NCBI GenBank assembly: GCA_037903355.1 | Contig: JBAJFE010000035.1 | Coordinates: 186,001 to 250,000 of the forward strand | Direction: 5' to 3' | Source of the DNA: Trichuris trichiura | Lineage: Eukaryota; Nematoda; Enoplea; Trichinellida; Trichuridae | DNA length: 64,000 nucleotides | Shown here: in pieces, positions 34,800 through 48,619 of the stretch | How the letters are laid out: every line of letters starts with the position of its first letter | How positions within the stretch are numbered: the stretch's first letter is position 1 | Notes under the pieces: model-generated | Databases searched by the model: none | What the model was told of the DNA's origin: nothing | The model's input: only the letters and a program-made list of their open reading frames with translations | Position numbers and translations under genes: made by a program

Positions 34800-36290
34800 T
34801 GCCAACGCTATGCAGCGGTAAGTCGAAACCTATGAAAGTCCTTGAAATACGGCAGAGGCAAAACTATACCTCAGGCGGTAAGTAACTCAAGTTAGCCATT
34901 TTCGGCACAGAATGTTAGTTTTCGACAATGCGAACAAACTTTCCATAATCATATTCAGCGTATTCTAGTGCCGTGCTGATAAACATGAATGCAAAATATG
35001 CTTCGATTAAACCAAGTTGTATTTTTCTGTTAAGTATACTTGCAGTCGCTGAAATACGTAGCGAACAGATTCCAATTAACCTTGACTTTACTGCGTGGGG
35101 AACAGAGTTTCTACGAGCGATAAGAGCGACCCTTTTATAGAAAACAGCATTCATGATACGTCCGTTTTTTAAAAAGCATCTGCAAAGGTTTATTTGAGGA
35201 TGCGATTAGACAACTTTTTTGGCATATTTCTACGGGTCTTAAGCTGTGTTAAACAGAAGGCAACCTTGTCGACTAAGCAATGGAATTGCTTGCAAGTGCG
35301 CAAAAACAGACAGGCTGTACTCTGGACTGATGCTGTTTAATTTGTCAACTTTTTTACGTTCTCACTACGAGTTAGGTACAACATTCTGCGTGAAAGTCAC
35401 TTTCTGCTTTCGTTGTTTCCTCGGAAGCGGTGTATTGGCGTAAAACGCAGTCACCTCCATCGGAATGCTTCCGTGATGACTGTAAATTTTTAAAAATGCT
35501 TCTCTATGGCCCCGTTCTCATACATAAGCATTTTCGAACTGTAGCCTACTCATACCTTACCTGCGAATCATCATCGAATTTAAGGTTTACGAAATACCTG
35601 ATTGACAGCTTCCCACGCTACAAATACGATTATAGCAAAGGTTTGTTTCAAGAATAGTTTTTATTATGAGCATTCCCTTCATTTACTCTAAGTTGAACTG
35701 GAAATCGTATAACCTGAGCCAAGAACCTTAAGACAGTTTCTAACCATACCTGAGTAATAGCCAGTACATAGTTGTCATATCTTCTGTAAGGAAAAAAGCA
35801 ATTCTTTGAAGTTTGAATATTTACATGGTCAACGTTCGAGCGCTGGAGAAATCTTTTGGCAACATGACACCATTAAAACGAGCACAAAGTCTTTCAATGG
35901 CCAGACGATATATTTCGGTAAGATTAAGCAAGAGATAACAAAAAAAAACAATTATCACGGCCATCAGTACCCTTTTTCTCAAAGCTCAACGATATCACGC
36001 AGCCGGGCGACAATAGCAGTAAGTCGCACCTGCCACCCGAATGCCAATATTACTCAATGAATGGATCAAACCTGAGACAGCACGGAAAAGACGAAACTGA
36101 CGAACGTATGTATGTACACAATTTTCAACGAACAAACCGCAGAGACTGGCCATTGAAAAAGGCAATAAATCATCGTAAATATGTACAGAAGTGCACGTGA
36201 AAACAACGAAACTGAAAAAAGTGCGAATCCCACGCAAAAAATGAGATGTAAACAATTTTAGACAAAAGAAAAAAAGAAAAGAAAGCACTA
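34800..36290. other. Intergenic DNA between HIBCH and the zinc-finger gene
   Basis: AT-rich sequence covering the HIBCH promoter on the left and the 3' UTR of the minus-strand zinc-finger gene on the right. A minus-strand AATAAA occurs at 35664-35659. No gene is supported. Confidence 0.4.
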
Positions 36291-39200
36291 TCACTTTTTA
36301 CAATCGCGATTAACATTCAGAACTTCCACCGGTTTTCCCGGATGTTCCCCAAGACAATGCTGCTTGACGCTATATTTGCTGTGAGCCATGAAATTACAAT
36401 AGCGGCAATGCCAAACACGATACGCTTGACCAAGGCGAACATCCATTGAGCCACTGTTTTTGCCACCACTACTTTCACCCTTTTTGCTGGCGGACGCAGA
36501 GGATGACGACGCTGCCGATGCCAATGAAGAGGCAGCAGCGGCAGTTTGAGAAGACGAAGTGCCTTGAGCTGACCTAATCGTCGACGAACGAGTTGTTCGC
36601 AAATTGTACCCAGAAGTGCTTAATGATGACGAAACGGGATTACTACTTTTCGTGGACGTATCCGGTTCAGTAGCGCCGCTAGCCACTTCCGTCGATGTGT
36701 TGCCATTGTTGTTTTTTGAGTTTGAGGCGGCAACCATTTTGGCTGAAGCATCTCCGCACAAACTTTTATCCTCAGGCGACTGCTTATCCTTGTTTTGACT
36801 GGACGTAGTTCTCGAACTCGGTCCACGAGTAGTGCCCGGAGTTCCGAAGCATTGCTCTATCATGCGATTCACCTTCTCTTTGGCGGCCACTTCCGGCTCC
36901 TTGAAAACTATATTTACCGGAAGACCGATGTGCTGCCTGACCACGTGACGTCTAGTCTCGCCTCGAAGGCAACTTCTATAGGGACAATAGCCGCAGTGGT
37001 ACGGCTTCGAATCAAGATGGTTTTTCGCGTGCACCGACTTTGACAGCAACGTGTCCGCCACATCCGTTTTGCACAAAAGGCATGGAACCTTGTCGTTGGC
37101 TAGCGTAGCGAATGACGTCACCTCGGGAAAACATCTTTTCTTCCAACGCAACACTTCGTGATCAATACCGGGAGTTGGAAAATAGTTTATCGTGGCGGGT
37201 AAACCTTTGTGCGCGTTCTGAATGTGCCTTCTGACTTTCGATTTCACCGGGGATTTGTAATCACAATGTCCACAACAATATCTGAGCGAAAAAGATAGGC
37301 TTTTAGTAAAAAAGGCCTACACGTAGGCTGACTTACGGCTTGTAGTTCATGTGATTCTTTACGTGAACATATAGAGAACTTGCGTACATTGAAACCGGGC
37401 TTTTGCACAATTGACATATGTAGCTGCAAAGGAGAAAACCTGACTTGGGAACTCTTATTGGATTGTCGCCTTTTTGAGGCATTTACTTCTTTTTACAGCC
37501 AGCAAAAGCTAAGCGTCTAACTTACCGAGGTCCATCGGCTGAAAGCACACGAGTAGCAGAGGAGCCGCGCTTTAAGGCAACACCGTTGGCACTAGCTACA
37601 CTGGCCTCATCTTCGGCATCCTCGTCGTCGTCCGCTTCCTCCAATTCTTCCAATTCGTCAAGTTCGGCATCAGCCATTTCGGACATGTATGTATTCCATT
37701 CAGGGAAACACCAAGTCTTCCACAATTCCAAATCGTCATTTTCGTCGCCTGTCATTGTTAGAATCCTTGAGGACTTTCCCGGATGGACGCCGCGAGTGTG
37801 CTCCTTGACCACTGAACTCTGCAGATGGAGAAAATCACAGTGGTTGCACTTGAAACAAGTTTCCCGCAAATGATAGCGGACGTGGTTCAACAAAGCTTCG
37901 TCGTCTGAAGATTGCATCGAAACGGAGCAAATGGCGCACATAACGTTCTGGTTGATCGTCTGAGATGTACCCTTACGAGCCGACAACGACTGACTTCCAC
38001 TTGCGGTTATTTTTGGGGTATTCGATCCTTTAGGAAAGCACTGCTGACTTAGCCTTTCGTAAGCGGCGCTAATCTGTTTCGTTCCCAGCGAACTACGAGC
38101 CACACGAACCGGACTTCCCGCATGAGCAGCAGTCACGTGTTTCAACGTTTCGGTTTGAACAAAGCTGCTGAACTCGCAGTAGTAGCAACGGAACTCATAA
38201 TCGCCGAGATGTCTGGTCAAATGCTTTGTCCTAGTAAGGTCGCCATTCACGATTCGTTCACCGCAGATCTGGCACTCAACTTCCGACAATCCGTCGTCTA
38301 AACAACAAAAACAAAAAATGCTTTTGTCTTGCTCTCAACACGCGCAGATGTCACAAGCAAAATGCTACAACGGGACCGCTGAAAGCAGGTTCAAATATGG
38401 AAATTTTTAAGTTACAGATCGCTCGGTTGCCAAAGCTTAAAAATGCAAATCTTACTTACCGGTTTTGTCTCTATCGTCAGCATCTCGCAAAGCGGCGTCG
38501 GCCTTCTCACCACTGGATGTTACTTGGGTAGTATCCATTTCTTCTTCGTTCAGCGTAGAAACGCCTAGCATCGAGTTCATTAGACTGCTGATCGACTGCA
38601 TACCCTCTTCGCGCATGCAATCATTTGAGTCGTCGACAGCCGACTCGAAGTCCATTGCCCCATTTGAACTGATCGTGGAAGAGTCTCCATCCAGTGAGCC
38701 ACCATCAAGACCGTCATCCACGTCCGACCCGTCGCTAGCTTCCATAGAATCAAGTGCCAAATCTAACGAATCGTCTTGGCTTGCGTCCGGAAAACATCGT
38801 CGTCTCATGGTGGCCAATTTTTGCCGGATATCCGGTTCAGACTTGTACACAACTTCCAAATCCTGGCACTGATGAGCGCTTTGCAAATGTTGTCGGACGC
38901 GTGCTAGTAAGCACGACTTGTAGTCGCACAGTTTGCAATGGAATCTGCGCAAGGGGATTACTAGGACAAAGAAGTCGTCGTCGATGCATTATGGACTTAC
39001 GGTTTGTAGTCCAAATGATTGCGGACATGTAGACCAAGGGAACTTGGGCTAATAGCAGCACTGCAGATCAGACAACGCATTTTGCCCGCAAGATTCGCTT
39101 GGCTGCCAGCCGAGTCGTCTACATTGCCCTCCTCTTTGATTTCCGTTGGCTTACCTTCGTCGGTGGGACTTGTCCCACCAAAGGAAGTGGCCAAAGCTTC

Positions 39201-42200
39201 AAGTTCGCCTGCTAAGCGAAGGCGGAGATCTTCGACCTTAAAAGTCATATTTTCATTCCAGGCGCAAAAAATGTTGGTAAGCATGATGTTATACCTGTCG
39301 CCCGACGTTGGTCACGTTCTCCTCAGCAGCGCTGCCTACAGGAAAGCAAAGTGTTCGCATGTCGGTCAGAACTTCCTTCAAACCGGGTGTATAATCGCCC
39401 AAGCTGTTCACGTGACATTCACGATCGGGATGGGCGGATTGCACGTGACTTTTCACTCTTACGGCAGTGTATGCTTTGAAGTTGCAGCAGGAACAATGGT
39501 GCGCCTTGAATTTGAGATGTTTTGTAACGTGAATTTCCCAGGAACTTCGATGAACAAGCACAGCCTGCTTGCAAACGTGGCATAGAAGGCGACCGCAGCT
39601 AAGCGCTCCTTCGGGCAATAGGTCTTCGAATGCGTCTAAATCGGAAACGACTCCTTCAGGACTAACGATTCCGGACAATCCTGAATCGTCCAGAAGCCTT
39701 GCACGTTTCGAGCAGACGCCGCTTCCGTTTGACAACAACGATTCGTCGTAGTTTTGAGCCCTCGATGATTCCACCTCAGGGAAGCACCTCTTGCGAACGT
39801 AGAGTACCAACTTTTTCACATCCTCCTCCTATAAAGGCAGCATGTTTCGATTATAGGCCAACAGCTAAACATATGAGATTTTTCAAAAAAGTTTACACGT
39901 TTTGATCACCCGTGCATAGGAAGAATCTAACCGTCGTAAACGAAACCTTACGCGGCAATGTTTTTACATTATGTACGCATGCTTTAACACCGTCATAAAT
40001 GCTCACTTGAAATAACACCTTTTGTGGAGGGACGTTCGGATGAACCGTTTGTATGTGGAACTTGACCTTCTCCTCCGTCCAAAAACGGCTATTACAATGA
40101 GGACATCGATACATCTTGCCCAAATGAGTGCGTACATGATTTTCCACTGATTCCAGCGTCATCTTGTCGTGGCACATGCGACATTCGTAGACAGAGTCTC
40201 CGTCGCCAAATGCGTGCGCTTCCCTGTGATCCAGCGTTTCGTCCATCAAGCCTCGCTTGCCGGACGCTAACATAGGGCGAAGATCTTGCACAGTTAATTC
40301 GTCGCACGTGTAAAAGTCGCCCAAACTGACTTGGCCCAAATTTGGAAAGCAGCGGGCCTTCATGTCCGTAATCTTCTCCTTGATGTTCTCCTCAGCGTGT
40401 ATTTCGATTGCGTCGCCGCTGATGTTATGTACATGCTCGACGTGACGACGAGCTTTCGACTGTTCGCACGACATGTAACGACAATATGGGCAACGGTAGG
40501 GTTTGTAATTTAAATGATTTTTAACATGGATGCCGATCGATTTTGGATTGTCCGCTATGCTTCCATTGCACAACTTGCACACCAACTTGCGCAGTATCGT
40601 GCTGGCATTGGGCGTGCCCGGCGTTAGAACCACCGGAGATATGCCCGATATGGTACTGTTGGGGCTGCTGCCGCCGCTCAGAAGTAGCTGAGATCCGTTG
40701 CCATCCAAATTGCTCAGCGCGGGAAAGCAACGTTGCACGATGCGGTTCACCATTGTACGCTCCGGATGGAAAAGAACCTAAAAATATGTAACGCTTTTTT
40801 AAAAACAAGTCATATGCGTCGTAATAATAGCACATGGAGCAGCAGCAGCACATTGGTAATAAAATGAGCATATGCATACAAGCTCGTGAACTTGAAGGGG
40901 CCAGCTTTTTTTTTGAAATTACTTATCTGCAGTTGTACAAAGTGTTCTTATTTCAACTGAAATCTCAGCTTATAAGAACCCCCGATTCATTCGCTGAAAG
41001 TACCCTGAGTGTTACGAGTGAAAATTTGTCATTCCAAAAAGCACTATTTTAAAAAAAGATATTTAAAATCCATCGTGTGTATATTACGCAATACACTGCG
41101 TACCAATGACGTCAACAGATACTTCGTAAAGGCATGTTTAAAGCTAAAATCCAAAATCATTGCGCAAACGCAAACTTGTCAACCTCTTCGTCATATGCAA
41201 TAGCTTTCTAAGCTGAAACCTGCTTTCTTTTAGCTCAATGCGGTCAGCGGTTGCGTGTTCTAAAAATCTTAGCGTAGTCTGACACAGTCGCGCTTTCTTC
41301 CCTGTTTTTGATGCAAACATATGCGTCACCATGGTCACTTTTACGTAAAACGGTACCATTCGAGAGTTCTTGAATATTACAGATGTACTTAGAGTAAGAA
41401 AAAGCTTACCTTCAATGGAACGTTCCTGTGCGATCGAGTAATGTGCTGCTTTACGTCTTCCTCCTCCTGCGACTTCCAACTGCAGTAGGCGCATTGAAAG
41501 GGCTTGTGATCCAAGTGCTGCCGAGCGTGAAGCACCAAACTGGATAACTGTCTGCAAACAGCTTCGCTGCAAATTTGACAAGTCATATTTTGATCAGCAG
41601 CGCAATCAACTGCCGCTGATTCTTGACCGCATAGGGTGATATTCGCTTTGCCATTCGAATTATTGCCACTGTCAACAGGGTTCTTGCTGTCGGTCGACGA
41701 TGAAGCTTTATCGTTGCTGTTATTCACCGGGCTCGTTGAGCTTCTTACGCCAACTATTGGTGCCACCTTTGATTCGTCTGAACCTGCCGGCGCGCGCCGA
41801 CCTCGACCACCGCTAGCCGTTGTGTCGCGAGTGGTCGTACCGGGATTGGAGGTCATATTGCCAAAGCATTTGACTCGCAACTCTTGCAATCCTTTCATTC
41901 CGTCCGGGGGGCAACAAATTATACGCGTCTCTTGACTATGCGGATGGGCGCTGTGCACGTGCTGCTTGGCACGAATCAAAAAATTTGTCGCATACGTACA
42001 AACAGGGCAGTGGAAGAATTTGTGCGATATATGTGCCGACAGGTGATCATTGAAGGCCGTGTCGTTGGCCAAAACATTCTGTAGGCACAGCTGACATGTA
42101 ACCGTTGCATTCAACGACGATCCATCTGCGTTGCTACCGCTATTACCGCCTCCGTGCAATGCCGAAACGGAGCCGGAGCCACAGGATGAAGCACCGGGCG

Positions 42201-45200
42201 CTCCTCGGTCACTGGGAAAGCCGGCCAAGAAGGGAAAACAACGGAATTTCATGCTGATAATGCGATCCTTTATGCCAGGCACTGGTTTGTGAATAATCTT
42301 CACCGGTAAACCGCTGTGCACTTGTTGAATGTGACGCGTCACTTTGCCCCTTATGTATGATTGATAGGTACAGTAATGGCAGTGGTACGGTTTGTAGTCC
42401 AAATGTTTGCATGCGTGATTTTCAAATGAACTTGGATTGTTCGCTATGTAAGTGCTGCAAAGGCAGCAAATTTTCTTGCCCAGTCCAGGCATCTCGCACG
42501 GTTCGGTCAAGTAAGCGGTCTCCTTTTTCACGACAACTCCGTCGCCATGATCACCTCCGCTGTTGCCGTAGCGGCAGTCCGTTGGTACCAAGAAATTTTG
42601 CAACAAGTCGGAACCAATGTACAAGTTCTCTTTCGACGCAGGAGATCGACGATCAAGCAAAGCAGAAGTCTTTTCGCCAACAGCACTGTCTCCACCGGCC
42701 GTCGTTGTTGTGGTCTGTTCGCCTTCACTGCTTGCGCATTCCGGTGGAACGTCGTCGAAAAGACTGTCGTCTTCTATTAGTGACGATCGATTCTGCGTTC
42801 CTCCTGAAGATGTTATACCAAAGCACTCCAACTTCATTTGCTTAATCTGCTTGCCAATATCTGGCACTGGATGGTAGCTGACCCTAACCGGCTTACTTCC
42901 GTGAACGCGCGTATTGTGTCGACGTATCTTCGACATGGCAAAATGACGGAAATTGCAATATTCGCATTTCAGTGGTTTGTAGGCAAGGTGAACCTTAGCG
43001 TGAGCAATCAAGCAAGACATGTTGCGCGATATTTTCGCCTGGCATAGATTGCAGTAGAGGGTCGACTTGGTTGGAGCCCTCGCTGAGCAGCCTGTCAGCT
43101 GGTCAAGTCCCTTGGTAGAATCGTTGAGTGTTTTTTCGTCAGCCCGCTCGGTGAAAACCGTACCGCCACCGTCCGTTGTGTCGCAATCCGTGAACAGGTT
43201 GTCAATAATTGGGTCGAACTTGTCAGACGCAAAAATTGGAAAGCACTTTGACAAATGACGTTCCACCACCTCTTCGGTTCCCCAATTGGTGCTGTAGGAG
43301 GCGTTGGCCGAACGGCCACCGTGAACGCACTGCAAGTGTTGCAAGACGGACACTTGATCAACGAAGGGACTATTGCACAAAAGACACTGGTAGGGAAAGC
43401 CTCCTTCGTGCTGACGGACGTGAGCCAGCAATGAATTCCAGCGCCACATCACTTTCTCATCACACAGGGAGCAAGTCAATTTGGCAATTTGCCCAATGAT
43501 TAAAAAAATTGTTTCCACCAAAAATGAAGCTTCCCGACGAATAAGGTGCCTGGTTTGGTCCATCAAAGCTGACAGATTGTACTCGGAGTGCATGCGCTGC
43601 AAGTGCGCTTCGTACTGAGCCAACGTTGACGTTACGGAACCGCAAAAAGAGCAGCCGAACCTATTGAACCGCACATGACGGAAGACGTGTCTCAGTATTG
43701 CGTCCGGTTTGTTGGCCACCATTTCGGAACAGTAACCACACTTCAGGTTGTCCAAGTCAAGCGAGGCCAAGGCAGCGTACAGCAGTCCAGAGAACATGCG
43801 TTGACTTTCCGAGCCCATCATCAACGAGCTCACGTTGGCGAACGACGAACAGTTAGGATCCATGTCACCCGTCTCGGTCAGTTGCATACAATCGGCTGAA
43901 CTAATGCCAGCGAAGCTAGACGGATCGATCATATCAAAACCGCTCCCTTTGGATACCGGAACGTTGGACAACGTGGTTGCCCCTCCACCGATTTTACGAC
44001 AAGCGCTAATCATCTCCTTCACGCGATTTTCCAAATCAGCCGTTGGTTTGAAGTTTAAATTTTGAGGCTTTTCAGGATGTGCCCGACTAGTATGGCGCCC
44101 AACGTCGTCTACGTCATATCCCTACAAAAATTTGTGAATTCAATTGACCTCTGCAAAATAAAACAAAAAATTCCATTTATGCCTACGTCTGGCAGCTCAC
44201 AAAGACCCTTTTTTAAATAAGAACAGCCTACAGTGATGGAAATGGTACGTGGACAGTGGCCTTGCGGACCGCGTTTCGCATTTAGCCTCGTCTGCCCTGA
44301 AGAGGCTGAGCGGGCAGGCAAAGGAAGGACGTCTACATCATAAGTTTGAGTTCGAACGCGCACTTTGAACAACTACTCAGAACATCTTGACCCATAAATA
44401 TGCTTGTCGCTACCGGGCACTTTTCTTCGTTTGCCTGTTTTCGCCGGTCAAATCACTGGAGCCGCAACAGGAGTACGGTAGATGCTCAGGTAGTTTATTT
44501 CTGTATAAAATTTCAGCGCTAGAGACGGAAAAGACTTCACCTGCGAACCAGGCGAAAAGCATTGCCGAATTCTTCAAGGTTGAAATGAAAATATTGCTGC
44601 GCGCGGCATGGAATTCCTTAAAACGCTCTCCAATGACGCGCATTTCTCCTAGCCATAACAGCGTCCGCGTCCCTATGCTCGCATAGTTACGTCAAAAATT
44701 ATTTTAAAAAAAAGTCAACGCCAAGAAAAATTGGCGCCTTGCTCTGACGTAGAATTGAAAGTTCAAAATCAACATTATGGGCAGCCGTAGACGTCTGTGG
44801 CTAATGGCGCTGACGCATAGCCCCTGTGCAAAGAGGAAAACAAAGAAAGGCTTTTCTCTGGAATGTCATTGCCGCACAGGGCTATCCCTTTCAACCTGTC
44901 GTCAAGAACAAGATGAATAAAGATGGGGGTTACGCGTTGAATTTTACCATCCTCTTTCAGAAACACTCATATCACGTAAAGATACAGTATTTTTTTTGTC
45001 TAAAGCCCTAGTTCGCTCTAAAACGAGAAGTGGATCAGGAGAAGCCTAAGCTCAGGAATTCGTGCTGTTCTTGCAGTTCATAAATTTTGAACACAAGGGA
45101 AAGCAGCAACGAATGGCTAAGGGAAATAGAATCAATAAGCGTCTTCAAGCCTGATGCCTCTCGTCAAGTGCTTCGGGCTAACAAGTGCACCTGTAAATTA

Positions 45201-46569
45201 GAGCAAACAGCTAACGGACCACCGTTACGTGGTAAACAAAGGTCCCGTTTGCCTCTCTTCGGCATGGCAAGATAGAACAGCGAAACCTACACGCTTCTTT
45301 TAGTGAACACTTTGCCCAACCATAGCAAATGGTGAAGCTTAACTACTAGACTTGGCTTTGTCCTACAACTGGAAACTGATTCTGCATTTACAAGCTATTT
45401 ACCATCAGCATCTTTGCATTTACAAGCCACAAGCCAAACGAGGCATTTGAAAAAAGGATACAAAAGTTTTCTTTTGAAAGCATGGAACGAGCTCAATTGT
45501 TTTAAGGAACCATGGTCAACAAATCTGAAAAAACGCACTCACTGACTGCGCATGCAAGTTTCGGACGATGAGCTCGATTCGTCGAAGCTTCGCAACGGCA
45601 CGTTGATGTTGTTGTGCCATGCCAACGTGCTGTTGATAACTTATGGTGGTCAGTGCCTCCCCCCTTTTAGAACAGCGTAGCGCGCACAATACGCGGTTAC
45701 TTTGAAACGCTTTAAAGCGACGGCGTCGCACCAATCAGAGTGCTCCAAGCTTAAAAACAAAAGTCAACTTTGCCCGCGCAGTTGTCTCTGCACGCCAGGC
45801 GGACAATATTGTTCCTTCGCAAAGAGCGCCTAAGGAACCAACTGGCCGCTTTCGACCCTAGTAGTCGTTGTCGATCGGTCGGAAAACCGGTCGACGAGAC
45901 GTTGGCTGAATGTCAGAGAGCGCGTACCACGCCATGGAAACCTGTCCTTGCACAGGTATCTCTCTCTCTGTGTGGTGTACAGGCGCGCTAGCGCTGTTTT
46001 CGCCGCCCAAGAGAAAGACCGCGGAGAGCGGCGTCAAAAGGGAAAAGTAAATAAAAATATTAATAACAACTACGGCCTACCTTATATTCGCAGTGGATGC
46101 AATAGTAAGGTCGGTATTGGAGGTGACGTCGCATGTGAACCTCCAAATTGGCTGCATTCTTTATCATCGTCCCACATTCGCCACAAACAGTCGATTTGCA
46201 TAAGGCAAAGGAACTTGGCATCATGCTGGAGGCAACGTTACTAGCCGATACGACATTGTCGACTGCGGCGGCAGTAGCGCTGGCGACGTTTGGTTCGTCG
46301 TCCGTTGGATCGTATTCTTCTACATCGTCGGTTGCTTCAATGTTTTGCGACTGACCAGCGTCGTCTGCTTCGTCTTCCTCCATTTCTTCTTCCTCCTCGT
46401 CGACGACCGCCGTCGGGGGACAATCTTGGTCCAGAACGTTAGCGCTTTGCAAGTCCACCTTATTGGGCGAACGGGGCGACGGGTCCGCTCGGTTGACAGC
46501 GTCGTCAAACGTTGTTGTCGTCACTGGGTCGGACATTTGCAGATTTGAAGATGCAAAGGCGCTGGTTTC
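36291..46569 (-). CDS. Giant C2H2 zinc-finger protein made of tandem two-finger modules
   Basis: Nine exons join in phase: 46569-46081 (first ATG at 46536), 44121-41410, 40777-40007, 39828-39295, 39236-39001, 38944-38460, 38297-37526, 37423-37337 and 37281-36291. From that ATG the product is 2347 residues. It begins with an acidic tail (DEEEEEMEEDEADD). About 15 copies of one module follow: finger 1 (CxxC..HxxxH), the short link HLDYKPY or a variant, finger 2 (CxYC..HxxxxH), a 20-30 residue linker, then (R/K/Q)CFP or CFG. Ser/Thr-rich spacers separate the modules, and one lone finger (WHCRYCNF) closes the chain. About 31 fingers in all. Two introns split the same YKP codon in the same phase (39001 and 37337), evidence for module duplication. 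Probably a nuclear DNA- or chromatin-binding protein; very large C2H2 proteins such as LIN-13 exist in nematodes, but I cannot name an orthologue. A 5' untranslated exon probably lies upstream of 46569. Confidence 0.9.
44122..46080 (-). other. First coding intron of the zinc-finger gene
   Basis: A 1.96-kb intron, donor GTAGGC and acceptor TTGTAG, phase 0. It interrupts the second finger of module 1 (CEYK|GYD). I see no coding content; CT-rich repeats begin at its 5' end near 45960. Confidence 0.75.
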
Positions 46570-47909
46570 CTGCAACAAGGAGAAGCATCATAAGCTAACG
46601 AACTGATGCCAACAGACATAGAACGGTTGCGGAATGGCGCGACGCAGCGTTGGGCAAACACGTCAGGTGCTGCCAAGTAAGGAAACGGTGGCGGTGCCCA
46701 GCGTTCCTGTTCGCTCGTTTGTCGGAGGCGCAGAGTGCAAAAGGTTTACTTAAACGCCTCCTGAAGGAATGGTCGGCAGCAATGATTACTGGAGACAAGA
46801 GGACAACGACGACGACGATGATCACATCTCTCGCTCCTACTCGACCAAAGCAGTTTGCTCAGCTGAGGAAGCTAAGCTCAACGGTGGTGATACGCCCACA
46901 GAGAAATAGATAGACTGAGAGAGCGCTACAGGCAACGCGCCGGCAATAAGCCCCTAGTTACCCTAATTCGCCGGTGTACAGTTCGCATCTGAAAAAGAGT
47001 GCGAGAGAGAGAGAGATAAATTAATGATCGCTGATAAACATAAACGTAGCAGTGCAACCAATCTCTCTAGCCGTTATCTGCTTTAAAAGGGTTCAGCTGT
47101 ACATAAGCCACTGTCATTGCCGCCGGTACAACACCGTTCTTTCCCCTTTCAGTCGTCTTCAAAAATGACGAATCGCCTGTTCACCGGACCGACTAGTCAC
47201 ACAAATGCGTGTGCGCGTGTCTGTGGAAATGGGCAAGATGACGAACGGAACTTTATCGCTACCAGCGGTAGGCGATCAACGCTTTTGCCAACCCGTCTTA
47301 TAAGCACGACCATTGACGGTGTTGGCAGCGCGTCGTCGCCGTCGTCAGAATCGGGAAAGAAACAGCAGAGAAAGGCAAACACATACGCACCACACGAAAG
47401 TGTGCATAGGCGGTGCCCACGAACCGCACTTCTCCAACCGCCTAGTTCAAGGGCGAGGCATCAAATGCCTGAACAAGACGGGAAAGGGCGCGCAGAGCCA
47501 AAGCCGGTACGCGCCAACTCACAACGTACCTGATCGTAGGTATTCTAGGCGTCGCCGTCACTCTGTATGTGCATGTATTTGTATGTGTGTCTGTGTGTGC
47601 GTATGTGCGAGCGAGCGCGCATGTGTGATTTCACGCCAAAGGAGCGCAATGCATGGTGGCGATGATGGTGGTGGCGGTGTCGAACATAGAACCGGTCTCG
47701 GGACCGAAGAGTGAAAACGAGGGCGCCGTGCCCGTCCCTTGCGCGCGAATGAAAAATTACCAACTGTGATGCGCTCCCGGTATTCAGCGTAGCAAAATGG
47801 ACTCGTACAAGTAAACAAGATGAAGCCAGTTCATCGGGCAGAGAGAGAGAGAGAACGCCGACGCGCGCTGGTGGCCTGGTTCCAGGCAGGCACGTCGGCA
47901 TGGAGACGA

Positions 47910-47970
47910 AGAGAGAACGAGAGAGAGAGAGAGAACGAGAGAATGAGAGAGACAGGGGGAGAGAGATACC
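47910..47970. repeat. GA/CT microsatellite cluster
   Basis: Runs of GAGAGAGAGA interrupted by AACGAGAGAAT, with further GA tracts at 47839-47853. Simple-sequence DNA in the GC-rich upstream region of the zinc-finger gene; possible GAGA-factor-like or nucleosome-depleted sites, but that is only inference. Confidence 0.85.
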
Positions 47971-48595
47971 TGTTTTCACCTTAACGTTAACGTACGGACC
48001 AGCACCAGACCGCAGCCATCATTAGACCAATTGGTCGAGCACCGTCACGGCTGCTGGTTTATCAAAGCAGGTACCCCTTACGCTCACCAATCGCACCATG
48101 GTCAACAGAGGTCAGGGTTCGTCTATGGTTCCGCTGTGACGACGCATACGTATACGCAGACACACAAAACGCCCGGTGGTCAATGACCGGCGGTAGCGGG
48201 CTGACACGACCGGCCACGGGTAAGGTCAAAATGGTCGTCATCAGTCGCAACATGCCAAAGAGTCTTTGTTGTTGTACCTTTCGGCCAAGAGCCAGCCATG
48301 GCAAGCGAGGCCAAGCGAGTAGAGGAGCCGCGGCTGCGGCCGTAAACTTTCCGGCCACCATGGCCAACCAGCGCCAGGCACGGACCGAAGCGAGCCGCCG
48401 TCCACCACGCAAATAGGCGGATGGGCAAACACGTGCAAGCACGAATGGGCCAGGCAGAAGAGTAAGTTTGAGAACTGAAAAGAGCGGGAAGAAGGGAGAA
48501 AAGAATTCGGGAACGTAGTCCCACCGGGCGCCATCAATCCACACCTGAAAGTACGACAACTACTGGAAGCAGCGACTGGCTTACCACAACACCAA

Positions 48596-48619
48596 GGCGG
48601 CGGCGGCGGCGGCGGCGGC
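48596..48619. repeat. GGC trinucleotide repeat
   Basis: About eight uninterrupted GGC units (starting AAGGCGGCGGCGG). In the minus-strand frame it would give an alanine run, but the surrounding frame has no domain, so it is treated as non-coding. Confidence 0.85.
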
